Shown: positions 25,415 to 34,648, counted from the first letter of the stretch. The stretch: DNA of 64,000 bases from Flammeovirgaceae bacterium UBA6059 (GCA_002435755.1 DIYH01000040.1:124001-188000), one strand, 5' to 3'. Notes: generated by a model not told the origin, from the sequence alone. Made by a program: numbers and translations.

Positions 25415-25671
25415 CCTATAAGGTACACGAAGCGAAAACCAATCTATCCAGGATACTTAATGAAGTAGCTGAAGGTGAGACCGTCTACATTGCCAAGGGC
25501 AATGAGGTAGTTGCACAACTGATACCACATAAAAAGAAGAAAAGGCCTTTTCCATTTGGTATATGGGCAGATCAGTTAGCTCTTGATGATGATTGGGATA
25601 GTCCTGAAACAAACAAGGAAATAGAAGACTTATTCCTCAACTCAAAACTCTTCCCAGACGAGGACGAATGA
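25408..25671 (+). CDS. Phd/YefM-family antitoxin
   Basis: The 87-residue protein has the Phd/YefM N-terminal DNA-binding fold (TYKVHEAKTNLSRILNEVAEGETVYIAKGNEVVAQLIP) followed by an acidic, likely flexible C-terminal segment (DDDWDSPETNKEIEDLFL) that would wrap and inhibit the toxin. It overlaps the VapC gene by ATGA (25668-25671), giving coupled translation. The start codon sits inside its presumed operator. Confidence 0.92.
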   Translation: MKTYKVHEAKTNLSRILNEVAEGETVYIAKGNEVVAQLIPHKKKKRPFPFGIWADQLALDDDWDSPETNKEIEDLFLNSKLFPDEDE

Positions 25672-26039
25672 GTGTTATCCTTGACACGCATATTTTGCTT
25701 TGGAGCCTTGTAGACCATCCAAGACTCAATGATGAGATCAGGAGTGTTTTGGATAGCAACGAGTTGTATGTTAGTAGCCTAAGCTGTTTTGAAATCCAAC
25801 ACAAACGCGTCATCAATAAGCTTCATGGTGATGTAGAGGTTAATGAGTTGTTTGAAAGTGGTTTGTTTAAGGAGTTGCCCTTTAACGCTCAGCATGCAGA
25901 ATACACCATTAACCTACCGCTGATCCACAGAGACCCCTTTGATCGGATGCTTATTGCTCAGTCCATCGTGGAAGGCATTCCGTTAGTCACGTCAGATCGG
26001 TATATCCAGCAGTACGATTTTGAGTTTATTGGGGTCTAA
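25668..26039 (+). CDS. VapC-family PIN-domain ribonuclease toxin
   Basis: The 123-residue PIN domain has the acidic residues expected of a metal-dependent RNase: Asp6 (LDTHILLW), Glu42 (SCFEI), Asp92 (HRDPFDRMLIAQ) and Asp110 (TSD). VapC toxins typically cleave tRNA or rRNA when the antitoxin is lost. It is coupled to the Phd-like antitoxin. Its stop codon shares CTAA with the stop of the convergent serine hydrolase gene. Confidence 0.93.
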   Translation: MSVILDTHILLWSLVDHPRLNDEIRSVLDSNELYVSSLSCFEIQHKRVINKLHGDVEVNELFESGLFKELPFNAQHAEYTINLPLIHRDPFDRMLIAQSIVEGIPLVTSDRYIQQYDFEFIGV

Positions 26040-27178
26040 CGCGCTAACTCTATGATCTGTCTAAGCAGGTTCTCAAACTTCAAAACAGATTCATTTTCAT
26101 TAACTAACCGACCCTGATTGGAGAGCATCACAATCATAAGTTCACTTTCTGGTAAGTACCACATCTCTGCTGAGTAGCCAATAGCAATCCCATCATGGCC
26201 CAGGGCGTTTTCGAATTCAAATGTCTCCTGCAACAGTCCGAGTCTATGATCTTTCATCATTTCCAGCCAGGGCTGTGCTATGACCTCTCCTGCTAGGAGT
26301 AGCTGAAAGAAGGTGGAAATATCTTCAACAGTAGAGATCAGATCACCCTCGGCATCAAACCGATGAGCGTCCCATTCATGGACATCACGCATGATACCAT
26401 TACCATAGTAGTCAACATAGCCAGTAACCAAACCTGACGGGTAAGGTACAGTACTCCCAAGAGAGGTATTAGAGAGGTTGTAAGGAGCGATGATCCTCTC
26501 AACAAGGACTTTTTCATAGGTCTTTCCGGTAACCTTCTCAATAACCAGTTGAAGCAGCAGATAATTGGTATTTGAATAGATCTGGCCCAATTTCTTGATG
26601 ACCCACCTTGGAGCTCGACCACCACGCTCTCTTACCAAATTGAGCTTCTGCTCAAGCGTGATGTGTCTTCCGGGATTGTTGAGGATCATAGGTGCGAACC
26701 TCGGGTCATCGTCATAGTTAGGGATACCGCTTGTATGGTTCAGCAACTCCTCAACCGTAATCTGATCTATGCCTTCAATACCCGATACTTGAGAAGGGTC
26801 AAGAAGGTCTCCAACAATAGCATCGAGATCAAGAGCACCTTCTGCAACGAGCATCATAGTAAGCGTTGCAGTGAATACTTTAGTCAGACTTGCTACACGG
26901 AATTTATGGCACGTCTTCATGGACAGGCCATTCTGAAGGTTGGCGAGCCCGGCCGCCTTTGTATAATGACCCTTGGGTCCGGACACTACGGTTACTACTA
27001 CACCTGTTAGCCCATCTGAGATGCTAGCATCGATCGCATCATCTATCTTCTCAGCTGCCTGATGGGTATTCGGCGGAGTATTAAGTTCTTCACAGAATTG
27101 GTCTGGCACTGGGCTTTCCTCCTTGATACTGCACGCAGCTAGCACCAAAATGAGTAGTATTAAGAGATTGCGTTCCAT
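26036..27178 (-). CDS. Serine hydrolase, beta-lactamase class C-like lipoprotein
   Basis: The 380-residue protein has a lipobox (LVLAAC, Cys16) and the serine beta-lactamase/transpeptidase fold: SxxK at Ser97-Lys100 (VASLTKVF), YSN at 201-203, HTSGIPNY at 148-155. Family members include D,D-peptidases, esterases and class C enzymes. A true antibiotic-hydrolysing role is not implied. It would sit in a membrane facing the periplasm. It follows the barrel protein gene at 27186 by 7 nt, so the two are probably cotranscribed. Confidence 0.88.
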   Translation of the reverse strand: MERNLLILLILVLAACSIKEESPVPDQFCEELNTPPNTHQAAEKIDDAIDASISDGLTGVVVTVVSGPKGHYTKAAGLANLQNGLSMKTCHKFRVASLTKVFTATLTMMLVAEGALDLDAIVGDLLDPSQVSGIEGIDQITVEELLNHTSGIPNYDDDPRFAPMILNNPGRHITLEQKLNLVRERGGRAPRWVIKKLGQIYSNTNYLLLQLVIEKVTGKTYEKVLVERIIAPYNLSNTSLGSTVPYPSGLVTGYVDYYGNGIMRDVHEWDAHRFDAEGDLISTVEDISTFFQLLLAGEVIAQPWLEMMKDHRLGLLQETFEFENALGHDGIAIGYSAEMWYLPESELMIVMLSNQGRLVNENESVLKFENLLRQIIELAR

Positions 27179-27185
27179 TTGGATG

Positions 27186-27785
27186 TTAATTGATAGTTCT
27201 TCTAATGCCTAAATAAGTTCTGCTATGTGTAAATAGTGGAATACCTGACTTGGGAGCATAAGGTACCACGACAACCACTTGCTGCTGGACGAACAATGAA
27301 AGAGGAGAAGACCTACCGAGTTGTATGACAAACCCTATTCCCACTGATAATGTGAGTTGTGGCTTGCCCCAATCGCGTCGAGGCTTGTATTGACTACCAT
27401 CAATAGAATAAGTTGGAGCATCATCAAAAGTGTGTAGGTATCCAAGTCCGACAGGTGCTTCTAGAGTTAATATTTTGCCAGGCTTAAATGACTGGGTAAT
27501 CTGATTGTCTAACTGAAAGCCATAGTGAAGGTCTCGTTGATGATAACCAGCCAGTAATAGCTTGTAGTCTGTTTGCCACTTGTCCCGTACCCGAATGGGG
27601 AAACTGGTGCTGGCAAAAAAGCCAGGGGGATGGTCGAGATCAAGAAAATCCTCTCCAATGAAGGGTGTTCCTACTGAATGAACAAATAATCCGACTTCCA
27701 GATAACTGAGCCTTTCTGATAGACGCTGTGCGACTACACCAGAGGAAAAAACTATCAAAACAAGAGTTACTAACCACTTGGTCAT
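27186..27785 (-). CDS. Secreted hypothetical protein, probable small outer-membrane barrel
   Basis: The 199-residue protein has a signal peptide (1-19, VVA-Q) and alternating hydrophobic strands (FFASTSFPIRVRD, TLEAPVGLGYLHTF, LTLSVGIGFVIQLG, SLFVQQQVVVVVP), consistent with a barrel of about eight strands. I do not recognise a family. It is upstream of and probably cotranscribed with the serine hydrolase lipoprotein. Confidence 0.68.
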   Translation of the reverse strand: MTKWLVTLVLIVFSSGVVAQRLSERLSYLEVGLFVHSVGTPFIGEDFLDLDHPPGFFASTSFPIRVRDKWQTDYKLLLAGYHQRDLHYGFQLDNQITQSFKPGKILTLEAPVGLGYLHTFDDAPTYSIDGSQYKPRRDWGKPQLTLSVGIGFVIQLGRSSPLSLFVQQQVVVVVPYAPKSGIPLFTHSRTYLGIRRTIN

Positions 27786-27890
27786 TGATTGTCCGTTTTT
27801 ACAGACGAAGTACGATCAATTGGCAGGAGTTACGTTGCTGGAAAAGCAATTACAATCTGAATGGTGGATGTTTTATTACTGAATGGTGTA

Positions 27891-28667
27891 TTAGCTGTGC
27901 AGCCATTTTCTAAATGCAGGTGCCTTATATCTGCTTATGGTCTGCTGGCCCAGGTCGTCAAAATCAGCTGACAGCACAATATTGAGTTTATCATTACCAG
28001 CAACCTCATAAGATTCTACAACCTTCTTTGAAATGAGCAACTGCCTATTAGCCCGAAAAAACTCGAAGGCGTTGAGCATTTCTTCAAGCTCATTGAGGGT
28101 ACGTTCTATGATATAGCGCTTGCCGTCATCGCTTACCAGGAATACCAGCCGATGCTCCACCACAAAGGCCAGTGTTTTCGAAAGGGGATGAGGAATTCTC
28201 TTTTTTCCATGGTTCACCATCAGATACTCGATCTCAGCTGCTTTAGAGTTCTGAATTAGTTGACCTATGAACCAATGGTATCCAAAAGACCAGGCGAGAA
28301 AGAGAGGAACCGCTAATGGAAGCACTATATAAAAAAATGGAGTCTGTACAAGTGACTCTTGCCAAAGTCCTTCGATATACAGCCAGTTCAGTAGTGTGAT
28401 ATAGCTGCAAAGCAGAATGGTAATCGCAAGGCTCTTCAGCAATATGTTTGATGGGGCTATATAGTTGTAGAGACTCCTAAAGAGCATCCAGGAAGAGCCG
28501 ACGCAGAATAGTGTGAAACTAAAATTGATCAATGTATCTCGACCATTGGAAAACCAGATGAAACTGCCCTCCGTCATCCCCAAAAAGAAGTAGGAGATCG
28601 CTACGAGGAAGGCTACCTTTAATTGATTCTTCTTATTAGAGTTTGTGATCAAGTTATGGAGGTCCAT
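27891..28667 (-). CDS. Membrane-anchored LytTR transcriptional regulator
   Basis: The 258-residue protein has four predicted helices (about 16-36, 44-66, 79-97, 108-131) followed by a cytoplasmic LytTR DNA-binding domain (about 155-258, with YIIERTLNELEEMLNAFEFFRANRQLLIS, here in the standard order). There is no receiver domain and no neighbouring histidine kinase, so the membrane part may itself sense a signal. Targets are unknown. Confidence 0.85.
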   Translation of the reverse strand: MDLHNLITNSNKKNQLKVAFLVAISYFFLGMTEGSFIWFSNGRDTLINFSFTLFCVGSSWMLFRSLYNYIAPSNILLKSLAITILLCSYITLLNWLYIEGLWQESLVQTPFFYIVLPLAVPLFLAWSFGYHWFIGQLIQNSKAAEIEYLMVNHGKKRIPHPLSKTLAFVVEHRLVFLVSDDGKRYIIERTLNELEEMLNAFEFFRANRQLLISKKVVESYEVAGNDKLNIVLSADFDDLGQQTISRYKAPAFRKWLHS

Positions 28668-28811
28668 GTATCAGGTGTTGGTATTAGTGCAAAGACAACT
28701 TACTGGTTTCAGGGTTGCTTTTGGTAACTAACATCTAAAGAGATACTCACCACTTATTCCATATCATATATGACATGGATTAAAATTGAATCCAAGGAGA
28801 GAATAAATGGA

Positions 28812-29759
28812 CTATTCGGTTATCCCCGCATAATCCTGCACAAACTGTGGACATGAGGGCTCCCCTTGAAAGAAACTCTTGTCTACTTTTTTGGTGATCG
28901 CCCAGCGATGCAGCCATGTAATACCTGCTCTTAAGGAAGTAGTGTCCTCAGAATCGTAAGCAGGGTCTTCTAAGGCTTCCTTAAGACTTATGAATTCATA
29001 ACCAGATTGACTTAGGGCTCGCAGTAGTCGACCGAGATAGGCAGCATTCAAGAAGTTGTCATGGATCAGCAAGGTCTGGCTAATATCCCGACCAAACAGC
29101 TCCTGAGCATTACTCTCATAATAATTGGTTTTATCAAGCATATAGTCTACGTAGGCATCTCCGATTCGACTGGCCATGAGGCGTTGGTTTCTTCTCAGGG
29201 CCAGTTCATATGCCCTTGCAAAGATCCATTCAGAATTGTCTATTGTTACAGGGGCCTCTATATAGCCTTTTTCCGATAGGAAATTTTCCAGCACCTCGAC
29301 CTTCTCCGGGGTGTTGCCTCGATGAAGGTAAGGGTGCCGGAAATATTTCAGCTCTTGATTGTAATGATGAACGAGTGGGCGGGTGATCACTTCGCCTTTC
29401 ATGACTTCCTCGAAGAAAGCCTCTGATTCTAATGCATTGTAGTCTGGATGTGAGTAGGTATGATTACCTAGTTCAAACCCCGCTTCCATCCATTCTATGA
29501 GCATCTGCTTACGAATGGGTACAAGCTGTCCATCATTATTGAAGAGCTTTTTTTCGTTGACAAAGCCGATTGCCGGAACTTCATATTCCGATAGGTGAGA
29601 CAGGAGGTCAAGGTTCATTTGGAGCCTCATAGAGTCATCTTCTTCAAGCGTCACCATTGGTAGGTCGTCAATTGTGATGGTCATCTTTTTGGTGCTTTGA
29701 GCTTGTAACCCAAGGGCTATGCCGATACCGATCAGCAACGCTAACAATACCTTCATCAT
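28812..29759 (-). CDS. Polysaccharide deacetylase (NodB/CE4) family, secreted
   Basis: The 315-residue protein has a signal peptide (1-20) and NodB motifs: TIDDLP (Asp31-Asp32), NHTYSH (His100, His104) and RHPYL. The fold removes N-acetyl groups from glycans such as chitooligosaccharides or peptidoglycan, or acts on related amides. The start ATG overlaps the lepB stop (29756-29759), so it is the last gene of the PadR-M23-lepB operon. That suggests an envelope role. Confidence 0.86.
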   Translation of the reverse strand: MMKVLLALLIGIGIALGLQAQSTKKMTITIDDLPMVTLEEDDSMRLQMNLDLLSHLSEYEVPAIGFVNEKKLFNNDGQLVPIRKQMLIEWMEAGFELGNHTYSHPDYNALESEAFFEEVMKGEVITRPLVHHYNQELKYFRHPYLHRGNTPEKVEVLENFLSEKGYIEAPVTIDNSEWIFARAYELALRRNQRLMASRIGDAYVDYMLDKTNYYESNAQELFGRDISQTLLIHDNFLNAAYLGRLLRALSQSGYEFISLKEALEDPAYDSEDTTSLRAGITWLHRWAITKKVDKSFFQGEPSCPQFVQDYAGITE

Positions 29760-30823
29760 TCGAAAAGTTTAAACAGTCTGGACCATCTGATTCTAATAGG
29801 CAAAGTATACCAGGGACCCTCTTCAAGAGAGAAGAAGACGAAAAGTGGTTTTCCCACGATATGATCTTCGGGTACAAAACCCCAGTAACGCGCATCTAGG
29901 GAGTTGTGACGGTTGTCTCCTATCATCCAGTAATAGCCCTGTTGAAAGGTATAAGTATCGACCTGTTTGCCATCAATTGAGACCCCTGCGTCATTGATAA
30001 CAACATTTTTGTTGTCCTCATAGTAGATGATCACATCTCGATACAAAGCGATATTGTCCGGTGTAAGTTGTATCTCGTCTCCCGCTTTGGGCATGTAGAG
30101 TGGCCCAAAATTATCTATGTTCCATTGAATTCCGGGATCATTGGGGAATACGCCAGGCTGTACGATACGCTGATTGTATTTCATAGCCTCTATACCATCA
30201 ATAAAGTCGAGCATTTTGATCTGTTCCACGGTTTCTTTGGGCATATGTACAACATAACCTTTACTTACCTTATGATAGTCTGTGATTTCATATTGCTTGA
30301 AAATCCGGTCATTGATTTGTGTATTGGTGATTAGTAGGTAAGACGTCTGATGCACACCCTTTATTTCCTGGGGTATACCATTGATATAGACCTGCTGATC
30401 TTCAATTACCATACTATCTCCAGGGATTGCCACGCACCTTTTGACATAGAAAGTTTTGAGATCGTCCGGATATTCATGCTCATGTGGCAGGTTGAAGACC
30501 ACAGGCTCATTGCGTTTTACTTCGCTGAATCCGGGCAATCTAAAATAAGGTAGTTCTACCCAGTCGAGATAAGAGGGGATTTTGGTACCCCAAATGAACT
30601 GGTGCGTTAACGGCATCTGCAAAGGGGTCTTAGGTATTCTTGTGCCGTAATGCAGCTTGCTGACAAAAAGATAATCACCAACCATCATCGATTTTTCCAT
30701 GGATGGAGTAGGAATAACGAATGCTTCCAGTGTGAGCCATCTAACCAAAGTGGCTACTACCACTGCGAAGATGATGGCATCAAACCATTCTTTGAGCCAT
30801 GTTTTGAGCGAGCCTTGAGACAT
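29756..30823 (-). CDS. lepB: Signal peptidase I
   Basis: The 355-residue inner-membrane protease removes signal peptides from exported proteins. It has an N-terminal helix (about 13-30), the nucleophile Ser41 (PTPSMEKSM), the general base Lys128 (YVKRCVAIPGD) and the C-terminal GDNRHNSLDARYWG box. A long insertion between the box B region and the base is common in Bacteroidota LepB. It directly abuts the M23 peptidase gene (no spacer) and overlaps the deacetylase gene. Confidence 0.93.
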   Translation of the reverse strand: MSQGSLKTWLKEWFDAIIFAVVVATLVRWLTLEAFVIPTPSMEKSMMVGDYLFVSKLHYGTRIPKTPLQMPLTHQFIWGTKIPSYLDWVELPYFRLPGFSEVKRNEPVVFNLPHEHEYPDDLKTFYVKRCVAIPGDSMVIEDQQVYINGIPQEIKGVHQTSYLLITNTQINDRIFKQYEITDYHKVSKGYVVHMPKETVEQIKMLDFIDGIEAMKYNQRIVQPGVFPNDPGIQWNIDNFGPLYMPKAGDEIQLTPDNIALYRDVIIYYEDNKNVVINDAGVSIDGKQVDTYTFQQGYYWMIGDNRHNSLDARYWGFVPEDHIVGKPLFVFFSLEEGPWYTLPIRIRWSRLFKLFE

Positions 30824-31537
30824 TTACTTACTGATATACAATTTGGGGTTCACCGGCTTTTGGTTAAGCCTGATTTCATAGTGCAAATGAGGACCGGAAG
30901 AGATGCCCGAGTTACCTGATCTGGCGATTTCCTCTCCTTTTACTACTGTTTGACCAGCATCGACTGATACATTACTGAGATTTGCATAGAGGGTTTCGTA
31001 TCCGTCTTTATGTGCAATGATGATATGGAGACCATGACCCTTGGGACTGTTTTTAATGGTCTTAACTGTACCATCAGCAGTCGATCTTACTGGTGTATTC
31101 AAAGGTACCCTCAGATCAATACCATTATGGTGGATCTCCTTATTTGTGATTGGATGAATCTGTTCACCAAATGCCGAACTTACTATGTACTGGTCGAAGA
31201 CTGGACTTATGTCAGGCCGCTTCTGAGCATCCACACCAGCCACGACTAAGAACAAGAGCATGGCAGCCATGCTTCCGGCCCGTTGGAGGGTGCCTACCCA
31301 GAGTGACGATTGATGATAAGCGAGATAAGTCTTCTCGATAGACTTTAATTCGTTCACACCGAACTCCTCTTTCAATTTTGAGTAAGCTTGTTCAAATGAT
31401 GCACCATTGTTCATGTGGGTTTCTACATAGGTGCACCAATGATCAAACATTTCGTTTTTGAGCTTGCGGTTGCCACCGATATGGGCTTCTAGCGAGCCTA
31501 AAACTTGCTCGGTCTGTTGATTATTAAGAGTGGTCAT
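30824..31537 (-). CDS. PadR-associated HAAS-like domain fused to a membrane-anchored M23 peptidase
   Basis: This 237-residue protein combines three parts. Residues 1-80 are a helical cytoplasmic domain (LGSLEAHIGGNRKLKNEMFDHW, EQAYSKLKEEFG) like the HAAS/DUF1700 domains found next to PadR regulators. Residues 87-102 form one membrane helix. Residues 115-237 form an M23 endopeptidase with zinc ligands His137 and Asp141 (HNGID) and His219 (HLHYE). The periplasmic domain would cut or bind peptidoglycan. The start overlaps the PadR stop (31534-31537), coupling the two. I infer that the helical domain links the peptidase to PadR control. Confidence 0.82.
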   Translation of the reverse strand: MTTLNNQQTEQVLGSLEAHIGGNRKLKNEMFDHWCTYVETHMNNGASFEQAYSKLKEEFGVNELKSIEKTYLAYHQSSLWVGTLQRAGSMAAMLLFLVVAGVDAQKRPDISPVFDQYIVSSAFGEQIHPITNKEIHHNGIDLRVPLNTPVRSTADGTVKTIKNSPKGHGLHIIIAHKDGYETLYANLSNVSVDAGQTVVKGEEIARSGNSGISSGPHLHYEIRLNQKPVNPKLYISK

Positions 31538-31875
31538 GACTTGGGAGAAAGTTTGGGATTGAGCAAATAAATTACCGTTTGCACAAAGTCAGCAAACTCA
31601 TTAGATAGTGAAATTGCTTTTTCATCTCCTTCCGGTGTGAGTGCATAGTATTTCCTGATTCGTTTGCCGATGGATTTAGTATTAGTAACCAGGTAACCTT
31701 CGGCCTCCAGCTTGTGAAGGAGAGGGTATAAGGCACCTTCGGTTAATACGATCTTACCTGATGTGAGTTCTTTGGTTTTCTGAGTGATCTCATAACCATA
31801 CATACTGCCATGTTCGGCTAGCAGTTTAAGTACGATGGTACGTAGTGTACCTTTGAGCAGTTCTTTTGAATACAT
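31534..31875 (-). CDS. PadR family transcriptional regulator
   Basis: The 113-residue winged-helix protein has the PadR core LKGTLRTIVLKLLAEHGSMYGYEI and LTEGALYPLLHKLEAEGYL. PadR proteins usually repress nearby genes and respond to ligands. It is the first gene of the leftward operon with the M23 protein, lepB and the deacetylase. An 8-bp inverted repeat and a shorter one lie just upstream (31902-31934) as candidate operators. Confidence 0.92.
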   Translation of the reverse strand: MYSKELLKGTLRTIVLKLLAEHGSMYGYEITQKTKELTSGKIVLTEGALYPLLHKLEAEGYLVTNTKSIGKRIRKYYALTPEGDEKAISLSNEFADFVQTVIYLLNPKLSPKS

Positions 31876-31901
31876 GAGGCAATGATACCTATTGTTCTTA
31901 T

Positions 31902-31934
31902 GTATTCAAATACTTACCTAAGAAATTTAGGTAA
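31902..31934. promoter_or_regulatory. Paired inverted repeats upstream of padR (candidate operator)
   Basis: GTATT-CA-AATAC (31902-31913) is followed directly by TTACCTAA-GAAAT-TTAGGTAA (31914-31934), an exact 8-bp dyad. The pair sits 27-59 nt upstream of the PadR start, where a promoter is expected. The second repeat could instead be a weak hairpin after the TonB receptor gene. Confidence 0.45.
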
Positions 31935-31942
31935 TATTCAGT

Positions 31943-34648
31943 TTAGAATTTTGGGAACTTGAAGTTGTAAGTGATAGCAGGGATAGGTACTCCGATAACG
32001 GCAAGTTGATAGGCCCTGGCCGCTTGTCCTCCTTCTCCTCTAAAGAAAACAGAGTAGGGGTTTTTCCGGCCGAGCACATTGTAGATGCTGAATGTCCAGC
32101 TGTCATCCCATTTTTTGATACGCTGTGGCTTTGGCTTGTACGTGATCGAGATGTCCAATCTATAGTAGTCCGGGATCCGAAATTGATTTCGGTCTGAGAA
32201 CTCAGCCACGATTAGGTTTTGGCCTTCAAGATAGTTCACTACATACTTCGAAACCGGAGCGGTGACGGGTCTACCCGTATTGTAGACAAAGTTGATCCCA
32301 GCGTCGAACCAGTCGTTGACATCCCAGTTAGCGATCAATGAGACGTTATGTGGACTATCCCAGTTCGAAGGGAATTGTTCGCCATTGTTGATGGTTTCAC
32401 CTGGATTGTCGCCTACCATTGTCCGTAGAGATCTCGAATACGTGTATGATATCCAGCCCGTCAGATCACCTCTGTTCTTTTTAAAGAAAAACTCAGCACC
32501 GTACGCCTCTCCTGTACCAACGATCAAGTCTGTTTCCAGGGCAGGATTGAGCAAGATATCAGCTCCGTCCTTATAATCGACCAGGTTTTGCATGTCTTTA
32601 TAATATACCTCTACTGACGTTTCGTAGGCGTTGCTTTTGAAGTTTTTGAAAAGCCCGGCTGAATACTGGTCGCTGATCAGTGGTGGTACATGACTATCAA
32701 CTGGTCTCCAAACATCAAGTGGAGTAGAAGCAGCCGTGTTAGACACCAGGTACAGATATTGATAATTTCTTGAGTATCCCCCCTTGATTGAGAAGGAAGG
32801 AGAGAGCTGCCACCTAAAGCTGGCGCGAGGTTCTAGTCCGTTGTAAGTCGTGATCTTCTCTCCCTTGGCATATGAAGTAGTATCGTTAAGACTGATGATC
32901 GATTTTTCACTGCCTTCCTCATAGGAGTAGACATCCTTCGGGCCTAGTGCTGTGTATTGGGCATACCTTAGTCCGGCGTTTATGGTGACGTTTGGATGGA
33001 GTTTATAGTTGATGTTGGCGTAGTAATAAGCTTCTCCTCCTAATTCATTCTGCAAAGTGATTGGCAGTATACCGGATTCGGCACTATTAGCTCTCAGTTC
33101 ACCAGGCTGGATGTTATAATAGTTATAGCCTGCGCCAAAATCGAAAGTGAAGTCATCTCGAATCAACGAGAAGTCTCCTTTGATAGTTTGTTGGTTGAGA
33201 TTGTAGTCCAGCGTAAAAGGATTGATGTCAGTGACATTCTCTGCAGAGTATTGGTAGTTGCTGTTGAACGCTGTGACAGAGGCAACCAGCCCTTCGTTGA
33301 AGAGATAGTCGAGCTTCACAGAGTTGTTAAAAGTGGACCAGCTATATACAGTATCCTCAGCAAATTTGAAACTGTCCTGGCTGTAGTAGCTCGTATACGA
33401 CATTTTAAGCTTATCAGTAAACCGGTGACTGACTTTAGCGCTGAAGTCACTAAAGCTGGCGCGACTTCTCCTGATGTCGATATTCTGAATTTGATTGAGT
33501 ACCCAATTGACATAGCTACCTCTGGCGGATAAAGCGTAACTTGTTTTTTCACCAATAGGGCCATTAGCCGTTAGGCGACTTGAGATGGTGCCTACTCCGC
33601 CCCGAAGGTTAAATCGCTCGGTCGAGCCCTCCTTCAACTTGATATCGAGTACTGAGGAGGCCCTGCCTCCCAAAGAAGCCGGCATGGAACCTTTGTAAAA
33701 GTCGATCTCTCCCACAGCATCTGGATTGATTGTTGAGAAAAAGCCGAATAGGTGGGAAGTATTAAATATAGGAGCACCGTCCACTGTGATCAGATTTTGG
33801 TCAATGTTTCCACCACGAACATTGAGGCCAGTCGCACCCTCACCTACGGTATTCACTCCTGGCATCATGAGTAGTGTACGTACGATATCAGCTTCTCCGA
33901 GGAGGGTAGGCACTTTATTAACTATACCAGAGTTCAACTTGATCAAACCCAGATAAGGTGAGGCTATATTGATATCCTCTGCGGTACTTTCAATAGATAC
34001 TTCCTGCAGTCTGATAGGTGCTTCGTACATTTCTATACTCAGCTCACCGGATGAGTATAACTGAATGAGTCGACGCTGAGGTTCTAAACCCACATAAGTG
34101 AAATTAACAAAATACTTGCCTGCAGGTATCTCTAACCGATAATTTCCATTAGGGCTTGTCGTCACCGACTGGTCCAGGCTTTCAAAAGTGATGGTTGCTC
34201 CAGCTAATGGCTCCTCGGTTTTCTCATTGGTCAGCCTACCGGAAATTTCAATGATCTTACCCAGTACATATTCACGCTCATCACCAATGAATAACTCAGC
34301 TTCTTCCTCCGAAGGTGCTGAGATCGCTTGTAGTATAGAGACATCCCTGGTCAGCACTACCGTGAATGGATCAAAGACAACAAACTGCAGATCATAACCT
34401 GACAGAACCGTTGACATAAAATCTGACAAAGAAACATTGTCAAACTCACCTGTCACTTTGAGGTCTTCGACCCAGGCTTCTATGAAGTAGAATCGCGTAG
34501 GTATTTGCTTTTCCACTTCTTCTATGACTTCCAGAAATGGCTGATCAGTAAATGAACCACTTACACGGTAGGTGTTCAGATCTTGGCCCAGCGATGAAAG
34601 CTGTAGCAGTATTATTAAACTAACGGTTAGGAGGTTGGTCTTGCCCAT
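31943..34648 (-). CDS. TonB-dependent receptor with STN and carboxypeptidase-regulatory-like domains
   Basis: The 901-residue outer-membrane receptor has a signal peptide (1-21), an STN domain (about 28-100, YRVSGSFTDQPFLEVIEEV...), a CarboxypepD_reg-like beta-sandwich (about 135-215, ISGRLTNEKTEEPLAGATI), the plug (about 235-340, with NVRGGNIDQNLITVDGAPI) and a 22-strand barrel to the C-terminus ending in Phe. STN domains contact anti-sigma factors in FecA-like systems, but no FecI/FecR pair is near. It is not a SusC (no SusD partner, different plug motif). The imported substrate is unknown. Confidence 0.9.
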   Translation of the reverse strand: MGKTNLLTVSLIILLQLSSLGQDLNTYRVSGSFTDQPFLEVIEEVEKQIPTRFYFIEAWVEDLKVTGEFDNVSLSDFMSTVLSGYDLQFVVFDPFTVVLTRDVSILQAISAPSEEEAELFIGDEREYVLGKIIEISGRLTNEKTEEPLAGATITFESLDQSVTTSPNGNYRLEIPAGKYFVNFTYVGLEPQRRLIQLYSSGELSIEMYEAPIRLQEVSIESTAEDINIASPYLGLIKLNSGIVNKVPTLLGEADIVRTLLMMPGVNTVGEGATGLNVRGGNIDQNLITVDGAPIFNTSHLFGFFSTINPDAVGEIDFYKGSMPASLGGRASSVLDIKLKEGSTERFNLRGGVGTISSRLTANGPIGEKTSYALSARGSYVNWVLNQIQNIDIRRSRASFSDFSAKVSHRFTDKLKMSYTSYYSQDSFKFAEDTVYSWSTFNNSVKLDYLFNEGLVASVTAFNSNYQYSAENVTDINPFTLDYNLNQQTIKGDFSLIRDDFTFDFGAGYNYYNIQPGELRANSAESGILPITLQNELGGEAYYYANINYKLHPNVTINAGLRYAQYTALGPKDVYSYEEGSEKSIISLNDTTSYAKGEKITTYNGLEPRASFRWQLSPSFSIKGGYSRNYQYLYLVSNTAASTPLDVWRPVDSHVPPLISDQYSAGLFKNFKSNAYETSVEVYYKDMQNLVDYKDGADILLNPALETDLIVGTGEAYGAEFFFKKNRGDLTGWISYTYSRSLRTMVGDNPGETINNGEQFPSNWDSPHNVSLIANWDVNDWFDAGINFVYNTGRPVTAPVSKYVVNYLEGQNLIVAEFSDRNQFRIPDYYRLDISITYKPKPQRIKKWDDSWTFSIYNVLGRKNPYSVFFRGEGGQAARAYQLAVIGVPIPAITYNFKFPKF

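Noticed and set aside
27186..27785. Possible partnership of the small barrel protein with the serine hydrolase as a resistance module
   Set aside because: Adjacency only; no motif links the barrel to beta-lactam uptake or sensing.
31943..34648. SusC-type receptor of a polysaccharide utilisation locus
   Set aside because: No SusD gene or glycoside hydrolases nearby, and the plug lacks the SusC-type signature.
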